Below, piece after piece: positions 43,312-52,711 of a DNA stretch of 64,000 nucleotides. The notes beneath the pieces were generated by a model. That model saw only the letters and a list, made by a program, of their open reading frames with translations, was not told where the DNA came from and did no database searches. Position 1 is the first letter of the stretch, and every line of letters begins with the position of its first letter. This stretch comes from Chryseobacterium sp. BLS98 (lineage in GTDB: Bacteria > Bacteroidota > Bacteroidia > Flavobacteriales > Weeksellaceae): contig NZ_LFNF01000001.1 of assembly GCF_001045445.1 (NCBI RefSeq), positions 124,001 to 188,000 on the forward strand, given 5' to 3'. The position numbers and the translations under genes were made by a program.

Positions 43312-44904
43312 ATGAATAATATTTATAAAATATTAATCCCAACCTTATTTTTTATTAGCATTCATCTCTATTCGCAAGTTTCGGAGAAGGACCGTATAAA
43401 AAATCATTTAAAAATCCGTCCCATACAAAATGCTGAAGCTATCAATCCGGATTCTGCCCTGGTTTTGGCTCAAAAACTACTTCCTTCCTTAAAAAATGAT
43501 CCAAGAACAAGATCGAATCTTTATATCGAAATGGCCCAATGCTATACTTTGCTGGGTAAAAAAGAGCAGGCTTTTTCCAATACATTAAAAGCAAAAGAAG
43601 CTGCATTGCTAACTAATAATGAAGAACTTAAAGCCAGATCCACTCTTTTATTAGCATATCAGTATGGTGAAAATAATATTCTTACAAAGGCTAAAAAGGA
43701 AATCAAGGAAGGATTGATTTATCTTAAAAGCATGCCTGAGGATACAAAACTAAGTACTAAAAGCACCATACAATCGGCATTTCTATGGCAATACGGGGTA
43801 TTCATGAGACAGGAGAGTAAACTTGACTCATCTGTTTTTTATTTTCATAAGGCTTTGCTACCTCTTTCAAAAGCGAGTAAAAGTGACGAATGGGTAAGAA
43901 TGTATTATAATATAGCTTACACTGACCTGGCTACCAGCTATTTTCAAAAGAAAAATCCAGATTCTTCAGAATATTATTCACTCAAAGCAATAGAAATTGC
44001 CAAAACCACCCCTTTAAATAAGGATGAAATTTTAAAAAACGCCAAACTGAACCTTGCGTTGGTTTATCATCAAAGAAAACAATATCAAAGAGCCATTGAT
44101 ACCTTGAAAAGTGCCGAAAGAGTTATAAAAGGCAATGAAGCTCCATTAAAAGCTCAGCTATATAGCTACCTCGCACAAAATTACAAGGCTACAGATAATT
44201 TAAAAAACTATCAAAAGTACAATGATCTTTACCTTGCCGTTAAAGATTCTCTTTCAGGAGAAGAAAAAAAAGTACTTAATAAAACTCTACAGATTCTGGA
44301 AAACGATAGCCGTAATGAATCCAAAGAAAATGAATCCAGCCTCAAAATACTTCTTTTCATTCTTTTAGCTTGCCTTGTTGCTTTCGTTTCGTTTGTTTTT
44401 TATTTTCAGAAAAAGAGAAAGAAAGAGAAGTTATTTTACCAGAATTATATTAAAACCCTTGAAGAAAAAAACCTACAAGTGAAAATGGAGGAAGAAAAAG
44501 TTATTAAAAAGACCAACTCTTCCATGGAAATTACTGAAGAAACTGAAAAACAAATTGTTATAAAACTTGATAAGTTTGAAAATTCTGCCAGATATCTTAA
44601 CCCAAATCTCAGCTTGTCTTCATTAGCGTCTGATCTTAAAACAAACACACGCTATCTATCAGAAATTATCAGTCGTCATAAAGGTAAGAATTTCAATACT
44701 TATGTTAATGATTTGAGAATAGAATATATCTGCAAAAGCATTCTGGAAGATCCTAAATTTCGGAAGTATAAAATAAGTGCATTGGCGTCAATTTCAGGAT
44801 TTTCATCTGCTGAAAACTTTTCTAAGATTTTTAAAAAAACAACCGGGATTTCTCCTTCTGTTTTCATTGAAAATGCTAACAATGAAAATAAAAACACAGC
44901 ATAA
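43312..44904 (+). CDS. Membrane TPR-AraC type transcriptional regulator
   Basis: 530 residues: signal-like N-terminus (ILIPTLFFISIHLYSQ), a periplasmic helical region with about five tetratricopeptide repeats (about 50-330), a transmembrane helix (about 346-366), a coiled coil (about 367-410) and an AraC-type double HTH DNA-binding domain (about 430-525; LSLSSLASDLKTNTRYLSEI and ISALASISGFSSAENFSKIF). This is the one-component membrane regulator typical of Bacteroidetes, which reads a signal outside the inner membrane and binds DNA inside. It lies 143 bases upstream of a surface protein gene, so it is a good candidate for its activator. Codon use is more A/T-rich than in neighbouring housekeeping genes. 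Confidence 0.85.
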   Translation: MNNIYKILIPTLFFISIHLYSQVSEKDRIKNHLKIRPIQNAEAINPDSALVLAQKLLPSLKNDPRTRSNLYIEMAQCYTLLGKKEQAFSNTLKAKEAALLTNNEELKARSTLLLAYQYGENNILTKAKKEIKEGLIYLKSMPEDTKLSTKSTIQSAFLWQYGVFMRQESKLDSSVFYFHKALLPLSKASKSDEWVRMYYNIAYTDLATSYFQKKNPDSSEYYSLKAIEIAKTTPLNKDEILKNAKLNLALVYHQRKQYQRAIDTLKSAERVIKGNEAPLKAQLYSYLAQNYKATDNLKNYQKYNDLYLAVKDSLSGEEKKVLNKTLQILENDSRNESKENESSLKILLFILLACLVAFVSFVFYFQKKRKKEKLFYQNYIKTLEEKNLQVKMEEEKVIKKTNSSMEITEETEKQIVIKLDKFENSARYLNPNLSLSSLASDLKTNTRYLSEIISRHKGKNFNTYVNDLRIEYICKSILEDPKFRKYKISALASISGFSSAENFSKIFKKTTGISPSVFIENANNENKNTA

Positions 44905-44961
44905 CAAAACCTAAAATAACAGACTGAAAATAAATAACTTAAGTATAAAATTCAATCTGTA

Positions 44962-45019
44962 AAATTCCGAATATGTTAGAAGTATTGGTGTGCTTTCATA
45001 AGTAATAAGGATATTTTTG
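44962..45019 (+). promoter_or_regulatory. Upstream motif and -7 box of surface protein 1
   Basis: AAATTCCGAAT (44962-44972), 39 bases, then TATTTTTG (45012-45019). The same motif with exactly the same spacing precedes surface protein 2 (47499-47556). The motif distance from the -7 box, roughly where an activator would sit, fits control by the adjacent TPR-AraC regulator. Confidence 0.6.
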
Positions 45020-45047
45020 TCTCGAAAATTATCTTAAAAAAACATTT

Positions 45048-46547
45048 ATGAAAAAAACATTATTTCTAATCGGAATTTTAAATTTCACTTTTTTCAATGC
45101 CCAAGTTGGAATAAATACAAGTGCCCCCAAAGCGACTTTTGACATTACAGGGGTACCTTCGGATAATACCAAAACTGATGGTCTAATTGCTCCACGCCTT
45201 ACCGGTAATGAGCTCAAAGCAAAAGATGCCCTATATACTGCTGGACAAACAGGAGCTATTATTTATGCCACAGCTCCGGCCAGTCCCAGTACGCCCAAAA
45301 CGGTTAACGTAATAACAGCAGGATATTATTATTTTACAGGCACTGTATGGATAGGATTGGCAGAAACGTCCAATGAGAGTGGAAATTATATAGAACCATG
45401 GTATGATGTAGCTACTAATAAACCTGCTACCAAAAACACACAGGATATTTACCAGATGGGTAAAATAGGAATAGGAACAAGCCTACCCATTACCAAGTTA
45501 GATGTACGCGGTTCTATTCGCGGAGGAATACCCAATGCAGAAGAAATAAGCGGGACTTCTCCTATTGGAAGTAATTCTATTATCGTAGGGAATAATAATA
45601 AGGTATCAGGAGGAAGAAGTGCTGCTTTCGGTGATAATAATAGTATAACCGGGATCAATTCTATTGCAACAGGTAATTCAAATATAGTTACATCCGATTA
45701 TAATGCTGTTTTTGGTATGCAAAATGATATTGCCGGAAGCCGCAATTTGATAGGTGGGTATCAAAATATCATATCCGGAAGTGCTACTTCATTTAACTTT
45801 ATTTCAGGACTTAAAAATATCATATCACCGATTGCCGGAATAACAAATTCTGTCGGAAATATAGTAGGAGGAAATGCAAACGAGATTCAGAATGATTATT
45901 CAATAGTAAACGGATCTCAAAATAAAGTGTACGGAGATTATAGCATCGTTAACGGAGGTACAAATTCAACAGATCAAACTTCCTCAAACGTTTTCGCTCT
46001 CGGATATCAGAATGTAGCAACCAACTCTTCGTACATAGGCTTATTTGGGAATAATAACACTGTAGCTAATGCAAATTATACATTCATTAGCGGTGCAAGA
46101 AATCAGGTGAGTTCTCCTACCTCTTTTGTTTCCGGAGCGGATAATATAGTAAGCGCCGACGCATCATACGCTACCGTTTTTGGGCTTAATAATACTATTG
46201 GCGGAAGTGGTACCAGCAATTATGCTACTTCTATCGGGACTAGAAATACTTCTAAAGGGCATGTTTCCACAACAATAGGTGCAGATTTAACGGCTAATTC
46301 TTTTTCGGAAATTGTTTTTGGACGATGGAACGAAATTACCTCTACCTCTAACCCCATAAGCTGGATAGGAACAGATCCTATTCTGCAAGTGGGTATTGGG
46401 AACGGCGTTACCTCCAAGAAAAATGCATTAACGATATATAAAGACGGAAAAGTACAGATAAATCAATTGAAAGGTACAGGAAATGCCTATGCATGCCTGG
46501 ATTCTGAAGGAAATCTATTCAGAAGCACTACCCCATGTGCCCCATAA
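45048..46547 (+). CDS. VGINT-type surface/adhesin-like protein 1
   Basis: 499 residues. Signal peptide MKKTLFLIGILNFTFFNAQ is followed by the QVGINTSAPKATFDI segment seen in Bacteroidetes tail-fibre-like or cell-surface proteins, then a long region of degenerate repeats of about 14 residues (NSIATGNSNIVTSDYNAV, SRNLIGGYQNIISGS, DYSIVNGSQNKVYGDYSIVNG) that resembles the YadA-type head built from a beta-roll. The C-terminus has a short KVQINQLKGTGNAYACLDSEGNLF segment with two cysteines and no T9SS sorting motif. It is probably an exported, trimeric or beta-solenoid surface structure (inference). Confidence 0.7.
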   Translation: MKKTLFLIGILNFTFFNAQVGINTSAPKATFDITGVPSDNTKTDGLIAPRLTGNELKAKDALYTAGQTGAIIYATAPASPSTPKTVNVITAGYYYFTGTVWIGLAETSNESGNYIEPWYDVATNKPATKNTQDIYQMGKIGIGTSLPITKLDVRGSIRGGIPNAEEISGTSPIGSNSIIVGNNNKVSGGRSAAFGDNNSITGINSIATGNSNIVTSDYNAVFGMQNDIAGSRNLIGGYQNIISGSATSFNFISGLKNIISPIAGITNSVGNIVGGNANEIQNDYSIVNGSQNKVYGDYSIVNGGTNSTDQTSSNVFALGYQNVATNSSYIGLFGNNNTVANANYTFISGARNQVSSPTSFVSGADNIVSADASYATVFGLNNTIGGSGTSNYATSIGTRNTSKGHVSTTIGADLTANSFSEIVFGRWNEITSTSNPISWIGTDPILQVGIGNGVTSKKNALTIYKDGKVQINQLKGTGNAYACLDSEGNLFRSTTPCAP

Positions 46548-46579
46548 ACAATGATTATAAAAACACATGATAAGTACTA

Positions 46580-46611
46580 TTGCCACATAAGATTTTATGT
46601 GGCACTTTTTC
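46580..46611 (+). terminator. Terminator of surface protein 1
   Basis: TGCCACATAA (46581-46590) pairs with TTATGTGGCA (46595-46604) and is followed by CTTTTTCC. Confidence 0.85.
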
Positions 46612-46649
46612 CTTAAAGTAAATTTCAATTCTTCAAAATTAAATCGACA

Positions 46650-47075
46650 ATGAATTTTAAAAATATACATATTGGATCCCTGATTCATAAACAAGTTGCA
46701 GATTGCGGATTAGAAATGTCTCGGATCTGTAACTTTTTCAAGCTGTCCGAAAAAGAAATAGAAGCAATCTACCTTTCCGGAAGCATTAATACTGAATTTT
46801 TATTGAAATGGAGTAAATTATTGAAATATGATTTTTTCAGAATATATTCCCAACATTTGCTTTTATATTCTTCTTTAAAGAGTCAAAAAGTTTATCCGAA
46901 GAATAATATAAAACCCCATTCGATGCAATTCAGAAAAAGCCTTTATACTAAGGAACTTATAGATTTCATCCTGGAACTTGTTGCTTCAGGAGAAAAAAGC
47001 AAAAAACAAATTATCGAAGAATACAAAATTCCTAAAACCACATTATATAAATGGATAAAAAAATATCAACCATAA
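46650..47075 (+). CDS. Small helix-turn-helix protein 1
   Basis: 141 residues. The N-terminal part (HIGSLIHKQVADCGLEMSRI ... LSEKEIEAIYLSG) looks like an XRE-type HTH reading frame; the C-terminal part (about 100-141, FILELVASGEKSKKQIIEEY then TLYKWIKKYQP) is a second, transposase-like HTH. Proteins of this type are common in Chryseobacterium and are often labelled transposase or HTH protein, but there is no DDE catalytic domain here. It overlaps the next gene by 25 bases. Regulatory role is plausible and unproven. Confidence 0.65.
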   Translation: MNFKNIHIGSLIHKQVADCGLEMSRICNFFKLSEKEIEAIYLSGSINTEFLLKWSKLLKYDFFRIYSQHLLLYSSLKSQKVYPKNNIKPHSMQFRKSLYTKELIDFILELVASGEKSKKQIIEEYKIPKTTLYKWIKKYQP

Positions 47076-47386
47076 GGACGGAGCTTCCAAATTACATCAA
47101 AATATATGCTGATCTTATCATGATGAAGCATCCTAACAAGATGAAGGATTGTCAGTATTTTCTTTCCAAAAAAAATCTGACCTCTATAGATGTTATTAAA
47201 CTGAATGAAATTATTTTTGGTAAAGCTCCCGCTAATCAAAAATATCGTTCTTATGATCTTTCCACCATAACATCTATCCTTGAGCACCAGAAAAGAAATG
47301 GGATCAATAATACAGAGTTATCCCGCCATTATAATGTAAGCAGAAATACTATAAAAAAATGGAAAGAAACATATAATATCAAATAG
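47051..47386 (+). CDS. Small helix-turn-helix protein 2
   Basis: 111 residues. The C-terminal HTH (about 72-111, STITSILEHQKRNGINNTEL, SRNTIKKWKETYNIK) is similar in design to that of the preceding protein, so the two are probably diverged halves of one ancestral gene pair. The N-terminal half carries a helical segment (KIYADLIMMKHPNKMKDCQY). The start ATG lies inside the previous gene, giving a 25-base overlap and probable coupling. No catalytic residues for transposition are visible. Confidence 0.6.
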   Translation: MDKKISTIRTELPNYIKIYADLIMMKHPNKMKDCQYFLSKKNLTSIDVIKLNEIIFGKAPANQKYRSYDLSTITSILEHQKRNGINNTELSRHYNVSRNTIKKWKETYNIK

Positions 47387-47498
47387 AGGCAGAGCTATTT
47401 TTAATTGTTTTGCAAAATAATGGAAACAGATCATCAACTCAAAAACAAAATAACAACAAGCTTATTATCAGTAAATTAACTCACATTTCCATCATGTG

Positions 47499-47556
47499 AA
47501 ATTCCGAATTTTACAGATAGTAATCTTTTTTTCAGCTTAATAACCAACTATTTTTG
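47499..47556 (+). promoter_or_regulatory. Upstream motif and -7 box of surface protein 2
   Basis: AAATTCCGAAT (47499-47509), 39 bases, then TATTTTTG (47549-47556), identical in motif, box and spacing to the upstream region of surface protein 1. Confidence 0.6.
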
Positions 47557-47574
47557 CCAAAAAAACAGAGACAG

Positions 47575-48486
47575 ATGAGAAAATATTTTTTACCTTGCCT
47601 TATTCTATTTATGGCTGATATGTCTGCACAAGTAGGCACTGGAAATGTAGGAATCAATACTGCAACTCCTGAAAAAACATTGGACGTAAACGGAGATTTC
47701 AGATCTTCAAAAACGGATTCTTCCACCAACACTCAATATTTACTGGAGACCAACAGTACATTATATCCGGGATACAATCTTGCGGGAAATCTCAATCCTA
47801 CAGATGGAACAGGGAGCTTATTTATACAGACTAAAAATATTTCCTCTTTTAGTACGGCTACCTCAGACGGTTCATCAGGTTTTGGCTCAATGAGTATGCC
47901 AGGATTTAACATAGCCATGCTTACAAGTTCAAGTGGAAATGCGAATTCAAGTATATTAGCAGATCCGAGTGGCTTTAGCATGAGCTCACAGGATACCTCA
48001 ACAGGAACGTCTACCTCTTTTACTGTTCCCAATACTACCTCTATGGGGCCTTATTTTATATACAGTGATACTACAGGAACAATTACCGGTAATTATTTTC
48101 TTCCAAGAAATTACGGATTAAGAGGGCAGGTGCTAGTAACTCATGGAAAGCCAAGTGCTGCCGGAAATGGCGGACTGGTCAATGATCTCGTATGGAGGGA
48201 TGTTGCAGATCTTATTGTTCTGAAATCTCCCGGAGGAAATTGTTATAAGATAACCGTAACCGATGCCGGAGTTCTGGGAACAACCCCTGATTCTGACTGC
48301 ATGGTAGACCCATATAATCCTACAACTTATTCTACTACTTCAAGAATGGCTGCCGGAAATACAAATACATCAGCAGATCCCAACAAAATGATTGAAGAAC
48401 AGAAAAAGCAGATTGAAGAAATGCAAAAACAAATGAAAGAGATCAAAAGTAAACTGATCCAAAAGAACACTAAAAACACAAAGTAA
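47575..48486 (+). CDS. VGINT-type surface protein 2 with coiled-coil tail
   Basis: 303 residues from the ATG giving MRKYFLPC; a TTG seven codons upstream lies inside the promoter box and is rejected. Signal peptide ends near SAQ; the mature start GNVGINTATPEKTLDVNGDF is the same motif as surface protein 1. The middle is Ser/Thr/Gly-rich (about 75-180), consistent with an extended fibre; a Cys pair (about 229 and 248) and an N/T-rich linker lead to a charged coiled coil (KMIEEQKKQIEEMQKQMKEI). Coiled-coil tails suggest trimerisation. No T9SS sorting domain. Function is unknown. Confidence 0.68.
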   Translation: MRKYFLPCLILFMADMSAQVGTGNVGINTATPEKTLDVNGDFRSSKTDSSTNTQYLLETNSTLYPGYNLAGNLNPTDGTGSLFIQTKNISSFSTATSDGSSGFGSMSMPGFNIAMLTSSSGNANSSILADPSGFSMSSQDTSTGTSTSFTVPNTTSMGPYFIYSDTTGTITGNYFLPRNYGLRGQVLVTHGKPSAAGNGGLVNDLVWRDVADLIVLKSPGGNCYKITVTDAGVLGTTPDSDCMVDPYNPTTYSTTSRMAAGNTNTSADPNKMIEEQKKQIEEMQKQMKEIKSKLIQKNTKNTK

Positions 48487-48496
48487 AATATATTAT

Positions 48497-48534
48497 AAAA
48501 GTTCCGGCCGCTCTTCGAGCGGCCGGAACTTTTA
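48497..48534. terminator. Strong bidirectional terminator
   Basis: AAAAGTTCCGGCCGCTC pairs perfectly with GAGCGGCCGGAACTTTT over a small TTC loop, with A and T runs on both sides. It separates the surface-protein patch from the convergent prolyl oligopeptidase gene. Confidence 0.92.
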
Positions 48535-48546
48535 TTTAACATTCAA

Positions 48547-50655
48547 TTATTTCAGTTTTGTTATTCCCATTTCATAAAGGGCAAAAGAAATAAGATCTGC
48601 ATTTTCACTGATCACCTGATCGGTTGCTCTTCCTGCTCCATGGCCGGCATTTTTCTCAATTCTCAGTAAAATCGGGTTTTTACAGCTTTGCTTATCCTGA
48701 AGCTCTGCCCCGAATTTGAAAGAATGTGCAGGAACCACTCTGTCATCATGATCACTTGTAATGATCATTGTGGAAGGGTAACATGTTCCTTTTTTCACAT
48801 TGTGGACCGGGGAATAGGATTTAAGGTATTCAAACATTTCTTTACTGTCTTCTGCTGTTCCGTAGTCATATGACCATCCTGCTCCCGCTGTAAATTTATT
48901 GTATCTCAGCATATCCAGAACTCCTACACCCGGGAAAGCTACTCTTGCAAGGTCAGGACGCATGGTCATGGTGGCTCCTACAAGAAGTCCGCCGTTCGAT
49001 CTTCCGGATAATGCCATATATTCTTTTGAAGTATAACCTTTGCTCTGTAAATATTCTCCTGCTGCAATGAAGTCTTCAAAAACGTTTTTCTTTTGCGTTT
49101 TTGTTCCGGCATCATGCCATTTTTTACCATATTCACCACCTCCGCGGATATTCGGTACAGCATAGATTCCCCCGTTCTCCATCCAGATGGCATTAACCAC
49201 AGAGAATGAAGGCTGAAGGCTGATGTTGAACCCTCCGTAAGAATAGAGAATCGTAGGATTTTTACCATCCAGCTTTGTTCCTTTTTTATAGTTGATCATC
49301 ATAGGGATTTTGGTCCCGTCTTTTGACGTATAAAAAACCTGCTCAGAAACGTAATCTTCAGGATTGAACTTCACTTTTGGCTTTTGATAAATTTCAGATT
49401 TCCCGGAATCTGCATTAAATTTATACGTTGTCCCCGGTGTAATATAGTTGCTGAAAGAGAAATAAAGTTCTTTTTCCTCTTCTTTTCCTTCAAAACCACT
49501 TACATTTCCTTTTCCCGGAAGAGCAATTTCCCTGATCAGTTTTCCTGTTTTGTCAAACTGTTTGACCTGATCAATGGCATCAACCATATAAGTAGCAAAG
49601 AAATATCCGCCTCCTGTAGATATTCCCAATACATTTTCCGTCTGAGGAATAACGTCTTTCCAGGTTTCCGGTGAAGGATTTGTGATGCTGGTTTTTACAA
49701 GGCGCATATTCGGGGCATCCTTATCGGTAAAGATGAAAAGATCATCGCCCTGAGTATCTACAATGCTGGCATTAATATCAAATCCTTTATTGATCTGTAC
49801 AAAATCACCTCCCTTCTTTAAATCTTTGATATACAATTCATTTCCATTGGTTGCATTAGCAGCAGAAATAATCAGATATCTCTGGTCTTCGGAAACTCCG
49901 GCTCCAAGATACCTTCTCGGTGTCTGATCTCCTCCGAAAATTAATTTATCCTCAGACTGCTTGGTTCCCAATTTATGAAAATACACTTTGTGCTTGTCGG
50001 TCATTCCTGAAAGTACGGTTCCTTCTTTTGGCTTGTCATAGCTCGAATAATAGAATCCTTCATCGCCCTGCCATGAAATTCCGCTGAATTTTACATCTAC
50101 CAGGGTTTCATCGATCTGTTTTTTGGTAATAGCATCGATGATAATGATCTTATTCCAATCGCTTCCACCTTCAGAAATAGAATAAGCTGCAAGGTTTCCT
50201 TTTTTGTTGAATGACAGATTGGAAAGTGAAGTAGTCCCTTTTTCTGAAAATTTATTCGGATCTAAAAATATTTCCGTTGCCTTGGTCTTATTATTTGTTC
50301 TGTATAAAATGGATTGTGCCTGAAGACCGTCATTTTTATAATAATAGGTGTAATCTCCTTCTTTAAATGGCGCTGAAATTTTCTCATAATTCCAGATTTC
50401 TGTCAGCTGATTTTTAATTTCACTTCTGAACGGGATTTTCGAAAGATAATTCTGGCTGAATGCCACCTCATCATCTACCCATTTTTTGGTAGCCTGGGAA
50501 TCAGTTTCAAGGTCTCTGAATGGGTCTGCTACAGCATTACCAAAATAAGTATCGGTCTGATTTCCTTTTACGGCTTTAGGATAATTCATTTTTTGAGAGT
50601 AAAAAGTTGCTGAAAACAAGACTCCAGCGGTTAATAAGATAGGCTTAAAATTCAT
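48547..50655 (-). CDS. Prolyl oligopeptidase (S9A) family serine peptidase
   Basis: 702 residues from the ATG giving MNFKPILL, with a signal peptide ending near FYSQ, so it acts outside the cytoplasm. An N-terminal seven-bladed beta-propeller (about 75-430) shields the C-terminal alpha/beta-hydrolase domain. The nucleophile Ser553 sits in SGRSNGG, the acid is in SDHDDRVVP and the catalytic His in NAGHGAGR. Prolyl oligopeptidases cut after proline in short peptides. It fits with the secreted proteases elsewhere in the window as part of peptide utilisation. Confidence 0.94.
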   Translation of the reverse strand: MNFKPILLTAGVLFSATFYSQKMNYPKAVKGNQTDTYFGNAVADPFRDLETDSQATKKWVDDEVAFSQNYLSKIPFRSEIKNQLTEIWNYEKISAPFKEGDYTYYYKNDGLQAQSILYRTNNKTKATEIFLDPNKFSEKGTTSLSNLSFNKKGNLAAYSISEGGSDWNKIIIIDAITKKQIDETLVDVKFSGISWQGDEGFYYSSYDKPKEGTVLSGMTDKHKVYFHKLGTKQSEDKLIFGGDQTPRRYLGAGVSEDQRYLIISAANATNGNELYIKDLKKGGDFVQINKGFDINASIVDTQGDDLFIFTDKDAPNMRLVKTSITNPSPETWKDVIPQTENVLGISTGGGYFFATYMVDAIDQVKQFDKTGKLIREIALPGKGNVSGFEGKEEEKELYFSFSNYITPGTTYKFNADSGKSEIYQKPKVKFNPEDYVSEQVFYTSKDGTKIPMMINYKKGTKLDGKNPTILYSYGGFNISLQPSFSVVNAIWMENGGIYAVPNIRGGGEYGKKWHDAGTKTQKKNVFEDFIAAGEYLQSKGYTSKEYMALSGRSNGGLLVGATMTMRPDLARVAFPGVGVLDMLRYNKFTAGAGWSYDYGTAEDSKEMFEYLKSYSPVHNVKKGTCYPSTMIITSDHDDRVVPAHSFKFGAELQDKQSCKNPILLRIEKNAGHGAGRATDQVISENADLISFALYEMGITKLK

Positions 50656-50694
50656 AATCAAGGGTTTTCTCAAAAATACACAAAGTATATGGAA

Positions 50695-50722
50695 TAAAAA
50701 AAGCCCTGAAACCAGAGCCTAT
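50695..50722 (-). terminator. Terminator of the 224-residue secreted protein
   Basis: On the minus strand AGGCTCTG pairs with CAGGGCTT (two wobbles) over a short loop, followed by a long T run. Confidence 0.65.
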
Positions 50723-50742
50723 ATTTAATTTTTTTAAGATCA

Positions 50743-51417
50743 TTATTTAGATCCGAAGCTTTCAAAATAAAAATCGGTCAGTCCTGAAACAATTTCATCA
50801 GGGCTTCCATTCCAATAGTATGTTTTTCCGCCTTCATTAAGTTGGTATAACCTGAATTTTTGCTCCGTTTCTACAGTTTTATCTGCATTTTTAAAATCCT
50901 GTACACTCTGAACTAGATATTTCTTAAGATCTTCCGGCTTAACTTTCTGGATTTCTCCGGCCGGTACATCGGGAAGTTTTGCAGGAACTTTGAAGTTTAC
51001 AGTATAGGTAACCTCTGCAATTTTCTGGTCTTCAATATATTCATTCTGGACAATTTTTACCTCTTTAACAGCAAGCTTACCGTTTTTAAAATTTTCCATC
51101 ATAGCCGTAAAATACTCTTCGGCTTCTTTTCTGCAGGCATCTGCCGTGGACTTGGAAAAAGCAGAAAGAAAATTATCCGTACTTTCTTTCATCATCTCCT
51201 GGGAAACGGTTTTAAAATCTACCTGATAGGCATTCTCTCCCTCCACAGTAGGCTTTAGATAATCATTCAGCTTAGAAAGTGCAGCATTGTCATTTTTCAC
51301 AAAGGTTCCGAAGTACATTTCAAAAACTTCCGAAGGTTTTTTCACTTCTGTCTGTGCCAGCAGGTTTTGGCTGAATAATGCCAGCATCAGTAATACAATG
51401 ATTTTAAGATTCTTCAT
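50743..51417 (-). CDS. Secreted protein of unknown function
   Basis: 224 residues. MKNLKIIVLLMLALFSQNLLAQ is a signal peptide cleaved after LAQ. The mature protein is a soluble alpha/beta domain rich in charged residues and single Tyr/Phe-rich patches (KAVKIVQNEYIEDQK-like, KTYYWNGSPDEIVSGL). It has one cysteine in the mature part and no catalytic motif that I recognise. It resembles the small DUF-type extracytoplasmic proteins of Flavobacteria that carry an NTF2-like fold, but that is only a guess from length and pattern. Confidence 0.55.
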   Translation of the reverse strand: MKNLKIIVLLMLALFSQNLLAQTEVKKPSEVFEMYFGTFVKNDNAALSKLNDYLKPTVEGENAYQVDFKTVSQEMMKESTDNFLSAFSKSTADACRKEAEEYFTAMMENFKNGKLAVKEVKIVQNEYIEDQKIAEVTYTVNFKVPAKLPDVPAGEIQKVKPEDLKKYLVQSVQDFKNADKTVETEQKFRLYQLNEGGKTYYWNGSPDEIVSGLTDFYFESFGSK

Positions 51418-51462
51418 ATTAATTATATCTAGTGTTGGTTTAATTTTAAATATAGAGATAAA

Positions 51463-51493
51463 GCAAAAAAAAGCTCTTGAAAATTCAAGAGCC
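51463..51493 (-). terminator. Terminator of prfA
   Basis: On the minus strand GCTCTTGAA and TTCAAGAGC form a stem over a short AT loop, followed by T8. Confidence 0.85.
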
Positions 51494-51511
51494 TGATTTG
51501 TAAATTTATTT

Positions 51512-52597
51512 TTAGTAATTTTCCTCTTCCCCCTTCATCTTTTCTGCATTTTCTGCCATGATGACTGCGTCTATCATTTCAGAAATGTCTCCGTTCATAT
51601 AAGCGTCCAGATTGTACATAGATTTGTTGATTCTGTGGTCTGTAACTCTTCCCTGAGGATAGTTGTAGGTCTTGATCTTGGCAGAACGGTCTCCTGTAGA
51701 AACCATGGTCTTTCTCTGCGCTGCAATATCTCCCTGAACCTCCTGAAGCTTAATATCGTATAATTTTGCACGAAGCATTTCCATGGCCAGTTCACGGTTA
51801 GCCAGCTGAGAACGGGCCTGCTGACATACCACCACTAAACCTGAAGGTTTGTGGGTCAGCTGTACTTTAGTTTCTACCTTGTTAACGTTTTGTCCTCCGG
51901 CACCTCCTGAACGGGACGTCTGCATTTCGATATCTGCAGGATTGATCTCCACATCCACTTCTTCAGCTTCCGGAAGCACAGCTATTGTAATGGCAGAAGT
52001 GTGAACTCTTCCCTGAGATTCTGTTTCAGGAACACGTTGTACCCTGTGAACCCCGGATTCGAATTTCATAATTCCGTAAACACCTTCACCTTCTACCTTC
52101 ATAATCAGCTCTTTGTAGCCTTTTGCCGCTTCATTGGAATCTGTCACTTCATGTTTCCATCCTTTTGTCTTGAAATACATGCTGTACATTCTGTAGATGT
52201 CTTCCACAAAAATAGCCGCTTCATCACCTCCTGTTCCGGCACGTAATTCCACAATGATGTTTTTGTCGTCTGCAGGATCTTTAGGAATCAGTAAAACTTT
52301 CAATTCTTCTTCCAACCCCGGAATTTTAGCCTGGGCTTCCAGTTTTTCCTCTTTGGCAAGATCTACCAGGTCTCTGTCCGAACCGTCTGCAATAATTTCA
52401 TCAGATTCTTCAATGGCATCCAGAGCACCTTTGTACTGATCGTAAACTTTCACAATCTTACCCAAATCACTGTATTCTTTATTCAGAGAAGAATATTTTT
52501 TTTGATCTGAAATAACATCAGGCTGTATAATAAGGTCGGCAACCTCATTATATCTTTGTTTAATAGCTTCTAGTTTTGGAATTAATGATTTAGACAT
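51512..52597 (-). CDS. prfA: Peptide chain release factor 1 (RF1)
   Basis: 361 residues, the standard RF1 length. The GGQ loop is in [16 protein letters not shown] (about residue 232) and is preceded by the codon-recognition region with the RF1-type PxT segment in the middle domain ([19 protein letters not shown]). It ends translation at UAA and UAG. This is the housekeeping factor; the short PrfH in the rtcB operon is a separate, specialised relative. It has a good promoter box and terminator and is transcribed alone. Confidence 0.97.
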   Translation of the reverse strand: MSKSLIPKLEAIKQRYNEVADLIIQPDVISDQKKYSSLNKEYSDLGKIVKVYDQYKGALDAIEESDEIIADGSDRDLVDLAKEEKLEAQAKIPGLEEELKVLLIPKDPADDKNIIVELRAGTGGDEAAIFVEDIYRMYSMYFKTKGWKHEVTDSNEAAKGYKELIMKVEGEGVYGIMKFESGVHRVQRVPETESQGRVHTSAITIAVLPEAEEVDVEINPADIEMQTSRSGGAGGQNVNKVETKVQLTHKPSGLVVVCQQARSQLANRELAMEMLRAKLYDIKLQEVQGDIAAQRKTMVSTGDRSAKIKTYNYPQGRVTDHRINKSMYNLDAYMNGDISEMIDAVIMAENAEKMKGEEENY

Positions 52598-52616
52598 TCT
52601 GCAATTTTTGAGAGTG

Positions 52617-52624
52617 CAAAGATA
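52617..52624 (-). promoter_or_regulatory. Promoter -7 box of prfA
   Basis: On the minus strand TATCTTTG matches TAnnTTTG, 19 bases before the ATG. Confidence 0.55.
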
Positions 52625-52711
52625 AGAATTTATTAATTCAAATTAAAATTCCTTTGATCTCTAATTTTCTGATCATTAAGACCTATAAGGCTAAGAATGG
52701 CAAGAAATAAA

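Noticed and set aside
45048..46547. CRISPR-like or tandem DNA repeats within surface protein 1
   Set aside because: The repetition is at protein level and degenerate; DNA repeats are not regular or spaced like a CRISPR array.
46650..47386. Insertion sequence
   Set aside because: HTH domains only; no DDE catalytic domain, no terminal inverted repeats or target duplication seen.
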